The notes: a model not told the origin generated them from the letters alone. Numbered from the stretch's first letter, positions 8,350-16,318 are shown. The stretch: 64,000 nucleotides of DNA from Oscillospiraceae bacterium (GCA_017439425.1 JAFSJE010000069.1:1-64000); one strand, 5' to 3'. Translations and numbers: made by a program.

Positions 8350-9056
8350 TGTATATAGAAACTCACGATTACACTCTCGGCACCGCGCACTGCGACGTTA
8401 ACCGCCGTCTCAGGCTCAGTGAGCTGTTCACCTGGTTTCAGGAGGCGGCGATCCATCAGACAAGCGAGATGGGCATGGGCAGAGAGATGACCCTCGATAA
8501 GGGGCTTCTCTGGATAGTCACACAGTGGCGCGTAGAGATAACGCGCCTGCCGGAGTACGACGAGCACGTCACGCTCGAGACCTGGCCGGGCAGGACTATG
8601 CACATCTTCTTCACCCGCTTCTACCGCATAAAGGACGATGCGGGAAATATTCTCGTGCAGGCGTCGGCGCTCTGGGCGCTTATGGATAAGGAAAGCCGCA
8701 AGATAGTCTTTCCCGAGGAGATGGGAGTGCATATCGAGGGCACCGAGGTAGAGGGTCAGTGCGCGATCCCGCGCCCGCCCAGAGCTATTCCCCAGACCTC
8801 CGAGAGCCGCTATACCGTCACCTACTCCGTTCTCGACCTCAACGGTCACATGAACAACACCCGCTACTTCGACCTCATGCAGGACGCGCTCTACGATCTC
8901 AAAAAGGGCGCGCCGCCGAAGCTCATTCTCTGCGAGTACAATGGCGAAGCGAGGCTCGGCGACGATATTCTTGTTAAATTCGGCGAGGCCGATAGCGAGG
9001 TCTACCTCACCGGGGAGGCCGAAAAGCGCCTGTTCCGAATGAGGCTCACCTACTGA
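8346..9056 (+). CDS. Acyl-ACP thioesterase (FatA/B-type double hotdog)
   Basis: 236 residues from ATG 8346 (or 237th-codon neighbour ATG 8349); the start overlaps the ACP stop as ATGA. The C-terminal hotdog contains DLNGHMNNTRYFD, equivalent to the catalytic Asn/His segment (NxHVNNxKY) of plant and bacterial acyl-ACP thioesterases; the N-terminal hotdog starts with YTLGTAHCDVNRRLRLS. It releases a free acid from acyl-ACP. With ligase and ACP it forms a load, hold and release cassette. Substrate chain length cannot be told from sequence. Confidence 0.85.
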   Translation: MMYIETHDYTLGTAHCDVNRRLRLSELFTWFQEAAIHQTSEMGMGREMTLDKGLLWIVTQWRVEITRLPEYDEHVTLETWPGRTMHIFFTRFYRIKDDAGNILVQASALWALMDKESRKIVFPEEMGVHIEGTEVEGQCAIPRPPRAIPQTSESRYTVTYSVLDLNGHMNNTRYFDLMQDALYDLKKGAPPKLILCEYNGEARLGDDILVKFGEADSEVYLTGEAEKRLFRMRLTY

Positions 9057-9076
9057 AAATAAAGGAGAACGCTCCT

Positions 9077-10123
9077 ATGAACAAGTCCGATTCCGATTCC
9101 GGCAGGGCATGGCTCTTTCCGGTGCTCTCAGTTTCCGCGGTCAGCACGCTTCTCATCGGCATCGTCATGTATCTCATGCTCGCGGGAACGCTCGCAGACA
9201 GAGCGTACAAAGAAAACATCATGGCGCTCGACCATCTTGAAACGCTGTGTGCATCTGCCGGCAGTGCAGAAGATGCGATAAACCGCCTGCCCTACTATTC
9301 CGATATGCGCATCCTCGCGCTCGATGTAAAGACCGGCGACGTCACCGCGTCCACGCATCAGTTCTACGTCGGCAAGGACGCAGGCTGGCTCAGAATAGAC
9401 ACAGAGCCGTTTTATGACAGCTCCGCCAGATTTCGTGCGAATATCCACGGTGAGAAGCTCTACATTTCCTCCCGCAGGATAGGCGGCGAGGCGGTCGCCG
9501 CGCTGACCTCTTCAAGCGCAGTCGAGGGCAGAGCTCTTCTCATTACCCTTCTGATGTCGGCTGTCGCCTTCGCGCTTGCGATGGGAGTTGGGTATCTTCT
9601 CACAACTTTCACTGCAAAATACTCCAATGAGCACAAGGAGGCCCGCACCGACGCGCCGACGAAGCTCCTCAACCGCCGCGCCTACGCTGAGGACGTGCAG
9701 AAGCTGAAGGGCTCAAAGCGCCTCAGATCGCTCAGATACGTCTCGCTTGACCTGAACGGTCTCAAGGAGGCGAACGACACCCTCGGTCACGAGGCCGGTG
9801 ACGAGCTGATAAAGAACACTGCCCGCTTTATGACCACCGCCTTCGGGCATCTCGGAAAGCTTTACAGAACCGGCGGCGACGAGTTTGCGGCGCTCCTCAT
9901 CTGTGACAGAGCCGATTATGAGGAGGCGCTCGGGATATTCAACGAGGGTGTTGACCTCTGGAAGTCCGTGCGCGGCAGACCGTTCAGCGTATCGGTCGGC
10001 GAGGCGTCGAAGGAGGAGTTCCCGGATTACAGCATTGAGGAGCTTGCCAGGCGCGCCGATGAGAGAATGTACGAGGCCAAGGACGAGTACTACCGCAAGA
10101 CCGGCAAAGCGCGAAGAAAATAA
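9077..10123 (+). CDS. Membrane diguanylate cyclase without canonical I-site
   Basis: 348 residues. One membrane helix at about 13-35, an extracytoplasmic segment of about 115 residues, a second helix at about 153-177, then a GGDEF domain with the active motif RTGGDEFAAL (about 276). The usual product-inhibition RxxD motif would fall at HLGK just before it and is absent. It should make c-di-GMP in response to an outside signal read by the periplasmic-side domain, which I cannot assign. It starts 20 bases after the thioesterase gene with AAAGGAGA as SD, so is probably cotranscribed with the fatty-acid cassette. Confidence 0.85.
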   Translation: MNKSDSDSGRAWLFPVLSVSAVSTLLIGIVMYLMLAGTLADRAYKENIMALDHLETLCASAGSAEDAINRLPYYSDMRILALDVKTGDVTASTHQFYVGKDAGWLRIDTEPFYDSSARFRANIHGEKLYISSRRIGGEAVAALTSSSAVEGRALLITLLMSAVAFALAMGVGYLLTTFTAKYSNEHKEARTDAPTKLLNRRAYAEDVQKLKGSKRLRSLRYVSLDLNGLKEANDTLGHEAGDELIKNTARFMTTAFGHLGKLYRTGGDEFAALLICDRADYEEALGIFNEGVDLWKSVRGRPFSVSVGEASKEEFPDYSIEELARRADERMYEAKDEYYRKTGKARRK

Positions 10124-10128
10124 AAAGC

Positions 10129-10156
10129 ACCGGGTGACCGCAAAAGGCCGCCCGGT
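10129..10156 (+). terminator. Hairpin after the diguanylate cyclase gene
   Basis: Stem ACCGGGTGACC / GGCCGCCCGGT with an AAAA-type loop, 5 bases after the stop. The T tract behind it is weak (AATTGTTTG), so it may be an imperfect terminator. Confidence 0.5.
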
Positions 10157-10170
10157 AATTGTTTGTAAAT

Positions 10171-10198
10171 GACGTCGGACACGTCGGACACGTCGGGT
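10171..10198. repeat. Short tandem repeat of ACGTCGGAC
   Basis: Three head-to-tail copies of a 9-base unit (ACGTCGGAC, ACGTCGGAC, ACGTCGGGT) followed by a very A+T-rich run (TTAAATATATATATATTA, 10219 on). The last unit can pair with TACCCGATGT at the 3' end of sfsA (10245-10254), giving a long-loop hairpin between the two convergent genes. Function unknown. Confidence 0.5.
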
Positions 10199-10241
10199 AA
10201 TCTCTTATTATCTATACTTAAATATATATATATTATGATTA

Positions 10242-10931
10242 TTAAATACCCGATGTCTCCGGCTTCTCCGATGTGTTTTCGGTTATTGCCGTAATGCCGT
10301 CCTCTTCAACGTGACAGCGCAGGTATAGCACCTCCACGCCGGCACTCTTTGCCCTCTCAAGCTCGGAAGCAAAATCCGGCTGTATCTCCGCGTTCGGCTG
10401 AACTGCCGAAACGCCGTCAGTCTGTATGACGAAGCATACAGCCGCGCGATAGCCCTCGTTTGCTGCACGGGCAAGCTCGCGCAGGTGGCGCGCTCCCCTC
10501 TCGGTGGGCGCGTCGGGGAAGTATCCGACGCCGCCGCGCACAAGCGTGCAGCCCTTGACCTCCATGAGAAACCTCTCGCCGTCTCGCTCCATGTAGAAAT
10601 CTATGCGCGACTCTCCATAGGCGTGCTCGGGCTTAATGAGGTCAAATTTACGGCCATCAAGCCATTCGCGCGCGACCTTGTTCGGCGCGGTCGAGTCTAT
10701 ATTGAAGAGTCTGCCGAAGCTGTCGCGGACTGTAACGAGGTCATATTTCGTCTTTCGTGACGGATTGTCGCTCACCTCTAGCCAGACCTCGGCGCCGCGA
10801 ACGAGCAGATTTGACAGCCTTCCGGTGTTCCTGACGTGTACAGTCACAAGCTCGCCGCCGAGCCGGACTGTTGCAGTAAATCTGTTCTTCCGCTCGACAA
10901 ACTCAGCGCGCAGAGTTTTCCCGTACTTCAC
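10242..10931 (-). CDS. sfsA: SfsA, DNA/RNA-binding sugar fermentation stimulation protein
   Basis: 229 residues, the usual size. Family hallmarks are the N-terminal OB-like part (FTATVRLGGELVTVHVRNTGRL, of which the core is VHVRNTGRL) and the nuclease-like part with SRIDFYMERDGERFLMEVK (core RFLMEVK) and FPDAPTERGARHL. E. coli SfsA binds nucleic acid and influences sugar use; its role in Clostridia is undefined. The ATG overlaps the stop of the ABC ATPase gene by 4 bases, so it is the last gene of the ABC importer operon. Confidence 0.9.
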   Translation of the reverse strand: MKYGKTLRAEFVERKNRFTATVRLGGELVTVHVRNTGRLSNLLVRGAEVWLEVSDNPSRKTKYDLVTVRDSFGRLFNIDSTAPNKVAREWLDGRKFDLIKPEHAYGESRIDFYMERDGERFLMEVKGCTLVRGGVGYFPDAPTERGARHLRELARAANEGYRAAVCFVIQTDGVSAVQPNAEIQPDFASELERAKSAGVEVLYLRCHVEEDGITAITENTSEKPETSGI

Positions 10932-11470
10932 AGTCTTATAACCTCAGCGCCCTCGGGTATATCTGCCTCATGCAGAGCGAGGATCACAGGCTTGCCGCCC
11001 GCCTTGTCGCAGATATAGCGCCACGCCTTCCCGCGGTTTTCGCGGTCAAGCCCGGCAAACGGCTCGTCGAGCACAAAGGCGTCCGCCTCCGCGCACATAG
11101 CGCGCACTATCGCCACTCTCCGTCGCTGACCGCCGGAGAGCTTTTTTACGCTCTTTCCGAGCGCCTCCTCCGGAAGAAGCCGCCTCAGCTCCGTCTCCGG
11201 GCTTTTGAGCCCCGCCGCAAGCCGTATATTATCGGCGGCATTGAGCGTTTCAAAAAGTCTGTCCTCCTGAAAGCACACGCCGAAGCGCGCGCCATCGGTT
11301 ATGACAGTGCCGCTATCCGGCGCCTCAAGCCCGAGAATAATGCGCAGGAGCGTGGTCTTGCCTCTTCCCGAGTCGCCGGTTATGCAAACTATTCCGTTGA
11401 ATTCTGCTGAAAAATCAGAGAGAACCTGCGTTTCTCCGAACTTTTTTGAGATATTCTTAACTTCAAGCAT
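10928..11470 (-). CDS. ABC transporter ATP-binding protein (SsuB/TauB type), short
   Basis: 180 residues from ATG 11470 (MLEVKNISKKFG). An in-frame upstream extension exists but overlaps the permease gene, while this start overlaps the permease stop by only 8 bases. Walker A GDSGRGKTT, signature LSGGQRRRVAIVRAM, Walker B AFVLDEPFAGLD and H-loop LALHEAD are all there. Most family members have 230-260 residues; this one ends soon after the H-loop and lacks the usual C-terminal tail. Energises import with the permease and lipoprotein upstream. Confidence 0.88.
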   Translation of the reverse strand: MLEVKNISKKFGETQVLSDFSAEFNGIVCITGDSGRGKTTLLRIILGLEAPDSGTVITDGARFGVCFQEDRLFETLNAADNIRLAAGLKSPETELRRLLPEEALGKSVKKLSGGQRRRVAIVRAMCAEADAFVLDEPFAGLDRENRGKAWRYICDKAGGKPVILALHEADIPEGAEVIRL

Positions 11471-12209
11471 CCCACTCACCGAACGCCCTTCTGATAATCT
11501 CACCCGCAAGGGCGCTGAAAGCCCAGCCGAGCGCGACGGTGACTATCGCAACCGCGATGACCCGCTCCGTATCGAGGAAAATCTTCGCGCGGTACAACTC
11601 GTTTCCGAGGGAAGCGAGCGGCTGACCGATAACCTCGGCGGCAACGCCCGCTCTGACCGCCATACCCGCGCCAAGCTCGAACGCAGCGGCGAGGTTTGAG
11701 TAGATTGCCGGAATGTATATAGCCCGCACGCGCGCGGAAGGCTTCATTCTGAACACCTCCGCGACCTCGAGCATACGCTTATCCACGCTGTCAAGTCCGG
11801 CGAGAGTGTTGACCGCGAGCACCGGGAATGTGATTATCGCGCTCACGACGAGCGATACAAGTCCGCTCCCCGCCCAGATAAGCACGAGGATGATAAACGC
11901 CGCGACGGGAACGGATTTCGCCGCTCCGATAACGGGTGCGAGGAAGTCGCGCACGATTGGCGACGCCTTTGAAATAACCGCGGCGATCACCCCGAGCACG
12001 GCGCCGATCAGAAATCCTATAGCTATTCTGAGTGCCGAAAGACCCGCGCCGAGCCAGAATTCCGGCTCAAGCGCGCAGTTAAAGAGCGCTATGAGCACTC
12101 TGTCCGGCCGCGGAAGGATTATGCTGTTATTTACAGCGAGGGCGATAGCTTCCCATAAAAGTACCCAAAATAGGGCGATGAGTACCTTTTTTGCCGCCTT
12201 AGCCCTCAT
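11463..12209 (-). CDS. ABC transporter permease (SsuC/TauC/ThiX type)
   Basis: 248 residues from ATG 12209, which overlaps the end of the binding-protein gene by 11 bases; the longer in-frame reading is Arg/Ser-rich and antisense-like. About six membrane helices (KVLIALFWVLLWEAIALAV first) and a BPD_transp EAA-type loop near MKPSARVRAIYIPAIYSNL. The family imports taurine, alkanesulfonates, nitrate, pyrimidine precursors or similar small solutes; which one applies here is not visible. Confidence 0.87.
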   Translation of the reverse strand: MRAKAAKKVLIALFWVLLWEAIALAVNNSIILPRPDRVLIALFNCALEPEFWLGAGLSALRIAIGFLIGAVLGVIAAVISKASPIVRDFLAPVIGAAKSVPVAAFIILVLIWAGSGLVSLVVSAIITFPVLAVNTLAGLDSVDKRMLEVAEVFRMKPSARVRAIYIPAIYSNLAAAFELGAGMAVRAGVAAEVIGQPLASLGNELYRAKIFLDTERVIAVAIVTVALGWAFSALAGEIIRRAFGEWDA

Positions 12210-13287
12210 AATAGAAGCTGTCGTCGGGCAGGAAGCCGCCGACGCTCTTCGGCTCGAAGCCATAGAGGACGGTGAGGTAGCCCTCGACCTTCTCGCGCAT
12301 CTCGCTTCCGCTGATGGCGGAGATAGCGCACTTCGGCAGAGCCTTCTTGGCGACCGGCGCCTTCTCGATAATGCCGTACTCGGCAACGAGGTTAGCCGTA
12401 CCCTCAACGTCGCTTACCGCCTTTTCGGCGCTCTCGGCGTGCTCCTTGAGGAAGCTCTTGACAGCCTCGCCGTTTGCCTCGATGAATTCCTTGCGTACAA
12501 TGGTTACTCCGGTAACAAGGCCGGATCCCTTACCGAGTGCGTCCCACTCGTCAGAGAGCGAGAACGCCTCGTGCAGCGCGTCATTCTGCACCTGCGCTAC
12601 AGTCGCGAACGGCTGCGGCAGAACGCCCACGGCGGTGGGATCGGCGGCAAGCGCCGCCGCGACCTCGGTCGCCTCGCTCTTGAAGTCGAGCTCCGCGCCC
12701 TCTACGCCGTACTCGTCGAGAAGATAGCGGAGGCTGAACTCCGGGGTGTTGCCCTGTCCTGTAAGAACTACCTTTCTGCCCGCGAGATCAGATACGCTCT
12801 TTATGCTCTCGTCGCCGGTGACGCAGTAGAGTACGCCGAGGGTGTTGATGTCCACGACGGAGATTTTGCCCTCTGTCTTGTTGAAGAGCACGGAGGCGAG
12901 GTTTGCGGGAATGAGCGCAGCGTCAAGGTCTCCGGAGATGATGCCTGCGGCGATCTCGTCCGCCTGCGTGGTCATGGTAAACTCATAGCTTACGTTGTCA
13001 AAGGCGCCCTCGGTCTCTGCCTTCTTCATGAGGTTTACAAGTCCCATGCTGGTCGGGCCCTTGAGTGAGCCAACGCGCATCGTAACCGGCTCTGCTGCGG
13101 GTTCGGGCTCTGCGACAGGCTCAGTCTCGGGAGCCTTGACCTCGGGCTCGTCAGCGGGCTTATCTGTCTCCGCGGGGGCGGTCACAGCAGGCTCCTCAGC
13201 GGGCTTTTCGGTTGCCGGGGCGGCAGTGCAGGCGGCTATGCCAAAGCACAGCGCAAGCGCGATGATCAGTGCAATTGTCTTTTTCAT
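12199..13287 (-). CDS. ABC transporter substrate-binding lipoprotein (NMT1/SsuA-like)
   Basis: 362 residues. A lipoprotein signal peptide ends in GIAAC (Cys at about 20), followed by a Glu/Pro/Ala-rich linker of about 50 residues and then a periplasmic-binding fold (VTMRVGSLKGPTSMGLVNLM at its start). Gene order binding protein, permease, ATPase, SfsA. The phrase LKGPTSMGL resembles proteins annotated as sulfonate/nitrate or thiamine-precursor binding, but no decisive ligand residues could be read. A good sigma-A promoter lies just upstream. Confidence 0.85.
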   Translation of the reverse strand: MKKTIALIIALALCFGIAACTAAPATEKPAEEPAVTAPAETDKPADEPEVKAPETEPVAEPEPAAEPVTMRVGSLKGPTSMGLVNLMKKAETEGAFDNVSYEFTMTTQADEIAAGIISGDLDAALIPANLASVLFNKTEGKISVVDINTLGVLYCVTGDESIKSVSDLAGRKVVLTGQGNTPEFSLRYLLDEYGVEGAELDFKSEATEVAAALAADPTAVGVLPQPFATVAQVQNDALHEAFSLSDEWDALGKGSGLVTGVTIVRKEFIEANGEAVKSFLKEHAESAEKAVSDVEGTANLVAEYGIIEKAPVAKKALPKCAISAISGSEMREKVEGYLTVLYGFEPKSVGGFLPDDSFYYEG

Positions 13288-13333
13288 TTCTTATTCTCCA
13301 AACAGTTAATTTAATGTAACTCTAACCTAATGG

Positions 13334-13362
13334 ATTATACCCCTTTCAGTGCGCATAGTCAA
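13334..13362 (-). promoter_or_regulatory. Sigma-A promoter of the ABC importer-sfsA operon
   Basis: Minus strand TTGACT (13362-13357), 17-base spacer, TATAAT (13339-13334), about 47 bases before the binding-protein ATG. It also lies right behind the bioY terminator palindrome. Confidence 0.75.
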
Positions 13363-13373
13363 CCGGAAAAGGG

Positions 13374-13397
13374 CTGCGGGAGATCGATCCCCCGCAG
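13374..13397 (-). terminator. Palindrome after bioY
   Basis: A 24-base near-perfect palindrome (CTGCGGG arms around GATCGATC) 5 bases after the bioY stop, followed on the minus strand by CCCTTTT. Likely a terminator between bioY and the ABC operon. Confidence 0.6.
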
Positions 13398-13402
13398 AAC
13401 AG

Positions 13403-13930
13403 TCAGCTATTCAGTTGCTTTTTAACGAGCGGTCTCAGCTTTATCGCGATAATCGTCGCAAGCGCGACCTTTATTGCGTCGCCGGGCAGAAACGGCAGAA
13501 CGCACACGCCCATCGCATAGCCGAGGTCTTTCCCGAGCGATACGCAGAACCACGCGGTTCCGAGCGCGTAGAGCGCGAGAGTTCCGGCGAGGAGCGCGAT
13601 AACGCAGCCCCAGGCGTTCTCAAGCCTGTCTGCAATAAGTCCGGCGATAAGCGCAAGCGGAATGTAGCCTGCTATGTATCCACCCGTCGGGCCGACGAGC
13701 TTCTGAAGTCCGCCGGTGAGATTTGAGAAAACCGGAACTCCGACAGCGCCGAGAAGTATGTAAATCACAACGGCAGCCGTCGCTCTCTTCCAGCCGAGCA
13801 CGAGGCTCGCAAGGTAAATCGCAAGCGTCGCAAGCGTTATCGGCACAGCACCGGCCGAAAAGCTCCACGGCGCCATCACGCATATCATCGCTGCAAACAG
13901 CGCCGTCATTGTCATATCCTTAACCTTCAT
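13403..13930 (-). CDS. bioY: BioY biotin transporter (ECF S component)
   Basis: 175 residues with about six membrane helices. BioY signatures are the N-terminal ALFAAMICV region, a PITLATLAIYLASLVLG segment and GPTGGYIAGY at about 86-95. It binds biotin in the membrane and normally works with a shared ECF module (EcfA, EcfA', EcfT) encoded elsewhere. Single gene with its own consensus promoter and terminator. No BirA-like operator was recognised, so how biotin controls it is not visible. Confidence 0.92.
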   Translation of the reverse strand: MKVKDMTMTALFAAMICVMAPWSFSAGAVPITLATLAIYLASLVLGWKRATAAVVIYILLGAVGVPVFSNLTGGLQKLVGPTGGYIAGYIPLALIAGLIADRLENAWGCVIALLAGTLALYALGTAWFCVSLGKDLGYAMGVCVLPFLPGDAIKVALATIIAIKLRPLVKKQLNS

Positions 13931-13958
13931 AAACCCTCTCCTAATTCGAACTGCCGCG

Positions 13959-13987
13959 ATTATAGTTTATTTTTTAACGATTGTCAA
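13959..13987 (-). promoter_or_regulatory. Consensus sigma-A promoter of bioY
   Basis: Minus strand TTGACA (13987-13982), exactly 17 bases, TATAAT (13964-13959), 29 bases before the ATG with GGAGAGGG-type SD. Both hexamers match consensus perfectly. Confidence 0.85.
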
Positions 13988-14033
13988 GTCTGCATTTTAC
14001 CCGGTCAATTTGTTTAATTACGCAAAGGCGCTA

Positions 14034-14063
14034 TTGACATAATTATCTCGCGGGTGATACAAT
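14034..14063 (+). promoter_or_regulatory. Sigma-A promoter of the ROK kinase gene
   Basis: TTGACA (14034-14039), 18-base spacer, TACAAT (14058-14063), 48 bases before the start codon. GAAAGAGT serves as SD. Confidence 0.75.
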
Positions 14064-14110
14064 AATTTTGTTCGGCTTTCCCCTATTATTATAGAAAGAG
14101 TGGATTATTT

Positions 14111-15049
14111 ATGGCGAAATACGGCTACGGAGTCGACATCGGCGGCACAATGGTCAAAATGGGCCTTTTCACCACCGAAGGAGAGCTTCTTGAAAAATGG
14201 TCTATCCCCACAAATATAGAAGATGAGGGCGTCAACGTTATCCCAGACATCGCCGCCTCCATCAACGCAAACATTGAAAAGCACACCCTCGATAAGAAGG
14301 ATATAATCGGCATCGGAATGGGCGTTCCGGGCATCGTCGAGAAGGGCGGCTTCATAACCTGCGTAAACCTCGGCTGGAAGGATCACCCTGCCATCACGAG
14401 AATGCGCGAGCGCACCGGTCTGAACGTCAGATGCGAGAACGACGCGAACCTCGCTGCCCTCGGCGAAACATGGCAGGGCGCCGGCAAGGGCAAAAAGGAC
14501 GTCGTTATGATCACCCTCGGCACCGGAGTCGGCGGCGGCATCGTGCTTGACGGCAAGCTCCGCAGCGGATTTCACGGATCCGCCGGCGAGCTCGGTCACA
14601 TCCCCGTAAACCCCCGTGAGACTCGCCTTTGCAACTGCGGCAACCGCGGCTGCCTTGAGTTCTACGCCTCCGCAAACGGCAACGTAAGACTTGCGAAGGA
14701 CGTGCTGAACGAGACCGATATGGACACTCCCCTGCGCACTATCGAGCACCTTGACTCCAAGATCCTCTGGGATCTCGCAATCGAGGGCGACCCCGTCGCG
14801 GTCGATATCTCCGAGAAGTTCTGCAACTATCTCGGTCTGGGTCTTGCGATGATCGCAAACATCATCGACCCCGAGATGATACTCATCGGCGGCGGAGTGA
14901 GCCGCACCGGCGAGCCGCTTCGCGCGAAAATCGAGAAGTACTACCGCGGATACGCCTTCAAGCCGGTCAAGCATATCGACATTGCCATCGCAACCCTCGG
15001 CAACGACGCCGGAATCTACGGCTGCGTGAAATATCTTCTTGACGAGTAA
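14111..15049 (+). CDS. glcK: ROK-family glucokinase
   Basis: 312 residues. ATP phosphate site GVDIGGTMVKMG (7-18), catalytic Asp in CENDANLA (Asp111), a second phosphate loop LGTGVGGGIV (136-145), zinc ligands His163 (ELGHIPV) and CNCGNRGC (174-181, three Cys used), and C-terminal IGGGVSRTGEPL. These are the features of bacterial ROK glucokinases that phosphorylate glucose on entry to glycolysis; mannose or N-acetylglucosamine kinase remain possible. Own promoter upstream and a hairpin behind; an MFS gene follows. Confidence 0.88.
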   Translation: MAKYGYGVDIGGTMVKMGLFTTEGELLEKWSIPTNIEDEGVNVIPDIAASINANIEKHTLDKKDIIGIGMGVPGIVEKGGFITCVNLGWKDHPAITRMRERTGLNVRCENDANLAALGETWQGAGKGKKDVVMITLGTGVGGGIVLDGKLRSGFHGSAGELGHIPVNPRETRLCNCGNRGCLEFYASANGNVRLAKDVLNETDMDTPLRTIEHLDSKILWDLAIEGDPVAVDISEKFCNYLGLGLAMIANIIDPEMILIGGGVSRTGEPLRAKIEKYYRGYAFKPVKHIDIAIATLGNDAGIYGCVKYLLDE

Positions 15050-15059
15050 ATAAGGATCC

Positions 15060-15080
15060 GGGGAGGGCGACGCCCTCCCC
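15060..15080 (+). terminator. Hairpin between glcK and the MFS gene
   Basis: Perfect palindrome GGGGAGGGCG-A-CGCCCTCCCC followed by TCTTTTA, 10 bases after the glcK stop. Of the same style as the palindromes that flank the MITE copies, but with no insertion. Confidence 0.75.
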
Positions 15081-15091
15081 TCTTTTACGCT

Positions 15092-16318
15092 ATGAAACAA
15101 AAACTCTGGACGCGCGATTTTACGATAATAACCGTCGGCTCGATGGTTTCTCTGCTCGGCAGCACGCTCTCGAGCTTTGCTATGAACCTCATGGTGCTCG
15201 ACAGAACCGAGTCCACGCTCCTCTTCGCGCTCTATAACATTCTCTACACGCTTCCGATGGTGCTCTCGCCCGTCCTCGCCGGGCCGTTTCTCGACCGCTT
15301 CAGCCGCAAGCGCACGATAGCCACGCTCGATTTCATAACAAGCGGTCTGTTTCTCATAATGTCGCTGTATCTCGCGCTTTTCCCGTTCAGCTTCATATTC
15401 TTCGCGGCGATGAACATTCTCCTCGGCGCCATCGGCGGCGTCTATTCCGTCGCGTATCAGAGCTTCTATCCGCTCACCGTGACGGAGGGCAATATGCAGC
15501 GCGCCTACGCCGTCGATTCCACGCTTGAATCGCTCGCGGCGTTTATAGTGCCGGTCTCAGCGCTCATCTACAACACCTTCGGCCTCGTTCCGCTCTTTGC
15601 CGCGAACACTGTGACGTATTTTCTCGCCGCCGTGATGGAAACTCAGCTCCGTACTGAGGAAAAATACACCTCACGCGAGAGCGAATACTCAGGTATGCGC
15701 CGCTTTGTCTCCGATTTCCGCGAGGGACTCGATTACCTCAGAGGCGAACGTGGACTAATGAGCATCGCAGTCTACTTTTTCTTCTCCTCGCTCGCGGGCG
15801 GCGTCGGCTACGTCGTCGCTCTGCCGTGGCTTCGCGAGAACTTCGCAAACGGCGAATACATCTACTCAATGGTCTGGCTCATGGGCGATATCGCCCGCGT
15901 GATAAGCGGAGTGGTTTTCTACAAGCTCAGAATCCCCGCAAAATACAAATACGCCATCGCGCTCACAGTCTACGTCACAACCTGCGTTCTCGAAGCGGCG
16001 TACCTATATGTGCCCGTTCCGGTCATGGCGGTGATGTGCTTTACCACCGGTCTTCTCGGCATGGCGAGCTACAATATCCGCATCTCCGCCACCCAGTGCT
16101 ATGTGCCGGACGAGAAAAAGGGACGCTTCAACGGCGCGTTCGGCACTCTCACGACTGTCGGTCAGCTCGTCGGTCAGGGCGCGGGCGGCGCGCTCGCGGC
16201 GGTTATGGCAAAGCGCCCGATAATTGTCCTTGCAAACGGAATTTGCCTGCTCGCGGCGATAGTCTTCATCGGCGGCAGCAAAAAAGCGGTCAGCGCTGTC
16301 TACTCAACCGAAAAGTGA
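15092..16318 (+). CDS. MFS transporter
   Basis: 408 residues with about 12 membrane helices. N-terminal half carries the MFS loop motif as AGPFLDRFSRKRT (about 63-75). Resembles the MFS_3/enterobactin-exporter-like and macrolide-efflux-like group (TSVGQLVGQGAGG near the C-terminus). Probably an efflux or small-solute transporter; no substrate can be named. Starts 12 bases behind the glcK terminator; the SD is weak, so expression may depend on readthrough. Confidence 0.8.
   Translation: MKQKLWTRDFTIITVGSMVSLLGSTLSSFAMNLMVLDRTESTLLFALYNILYTLPMVLSPVLAGPFLDRFSRKRTIATLDFITSGLFLIMSLYLALFPFSFIFFAAMNILLGAIGGVYSVAYQSFYPLTVTEGNMQRAYAVDSTLESLAAFIVPVSALIYNTFGLVPLFAANTVTYFLAAVMETQLRTEEKYTSRESEYSGMRRFVSDFREGLDYLRGERGLMSIAVYFFFSSLAGGVGYVVALPWLRENFANGEYIYSMVWLMGDIARVISGVVFYKLRIPAKYKYAIALTVYVTTCVLEAAYLYVPVPVMAVMCFTTGLLGMASYNIRISATQCYVPDEKKGRFNGAFGTLTTVGQLVGQGAGGALAAVMAKRPIIVLANGICLLAAIVFIGGSKKAVSAVYSTEK

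Noticed and set aside
11713..13068. A 451-codon open frame on the plus strand opposite the ABC operon
   Set aside because: Shadow of permease and binding-protein genes, which have clear domains.
13931..14033. BirA operator near bioY
   Set aside because: No TTGTAACC-like dyad is present; only the promoter could be supported.
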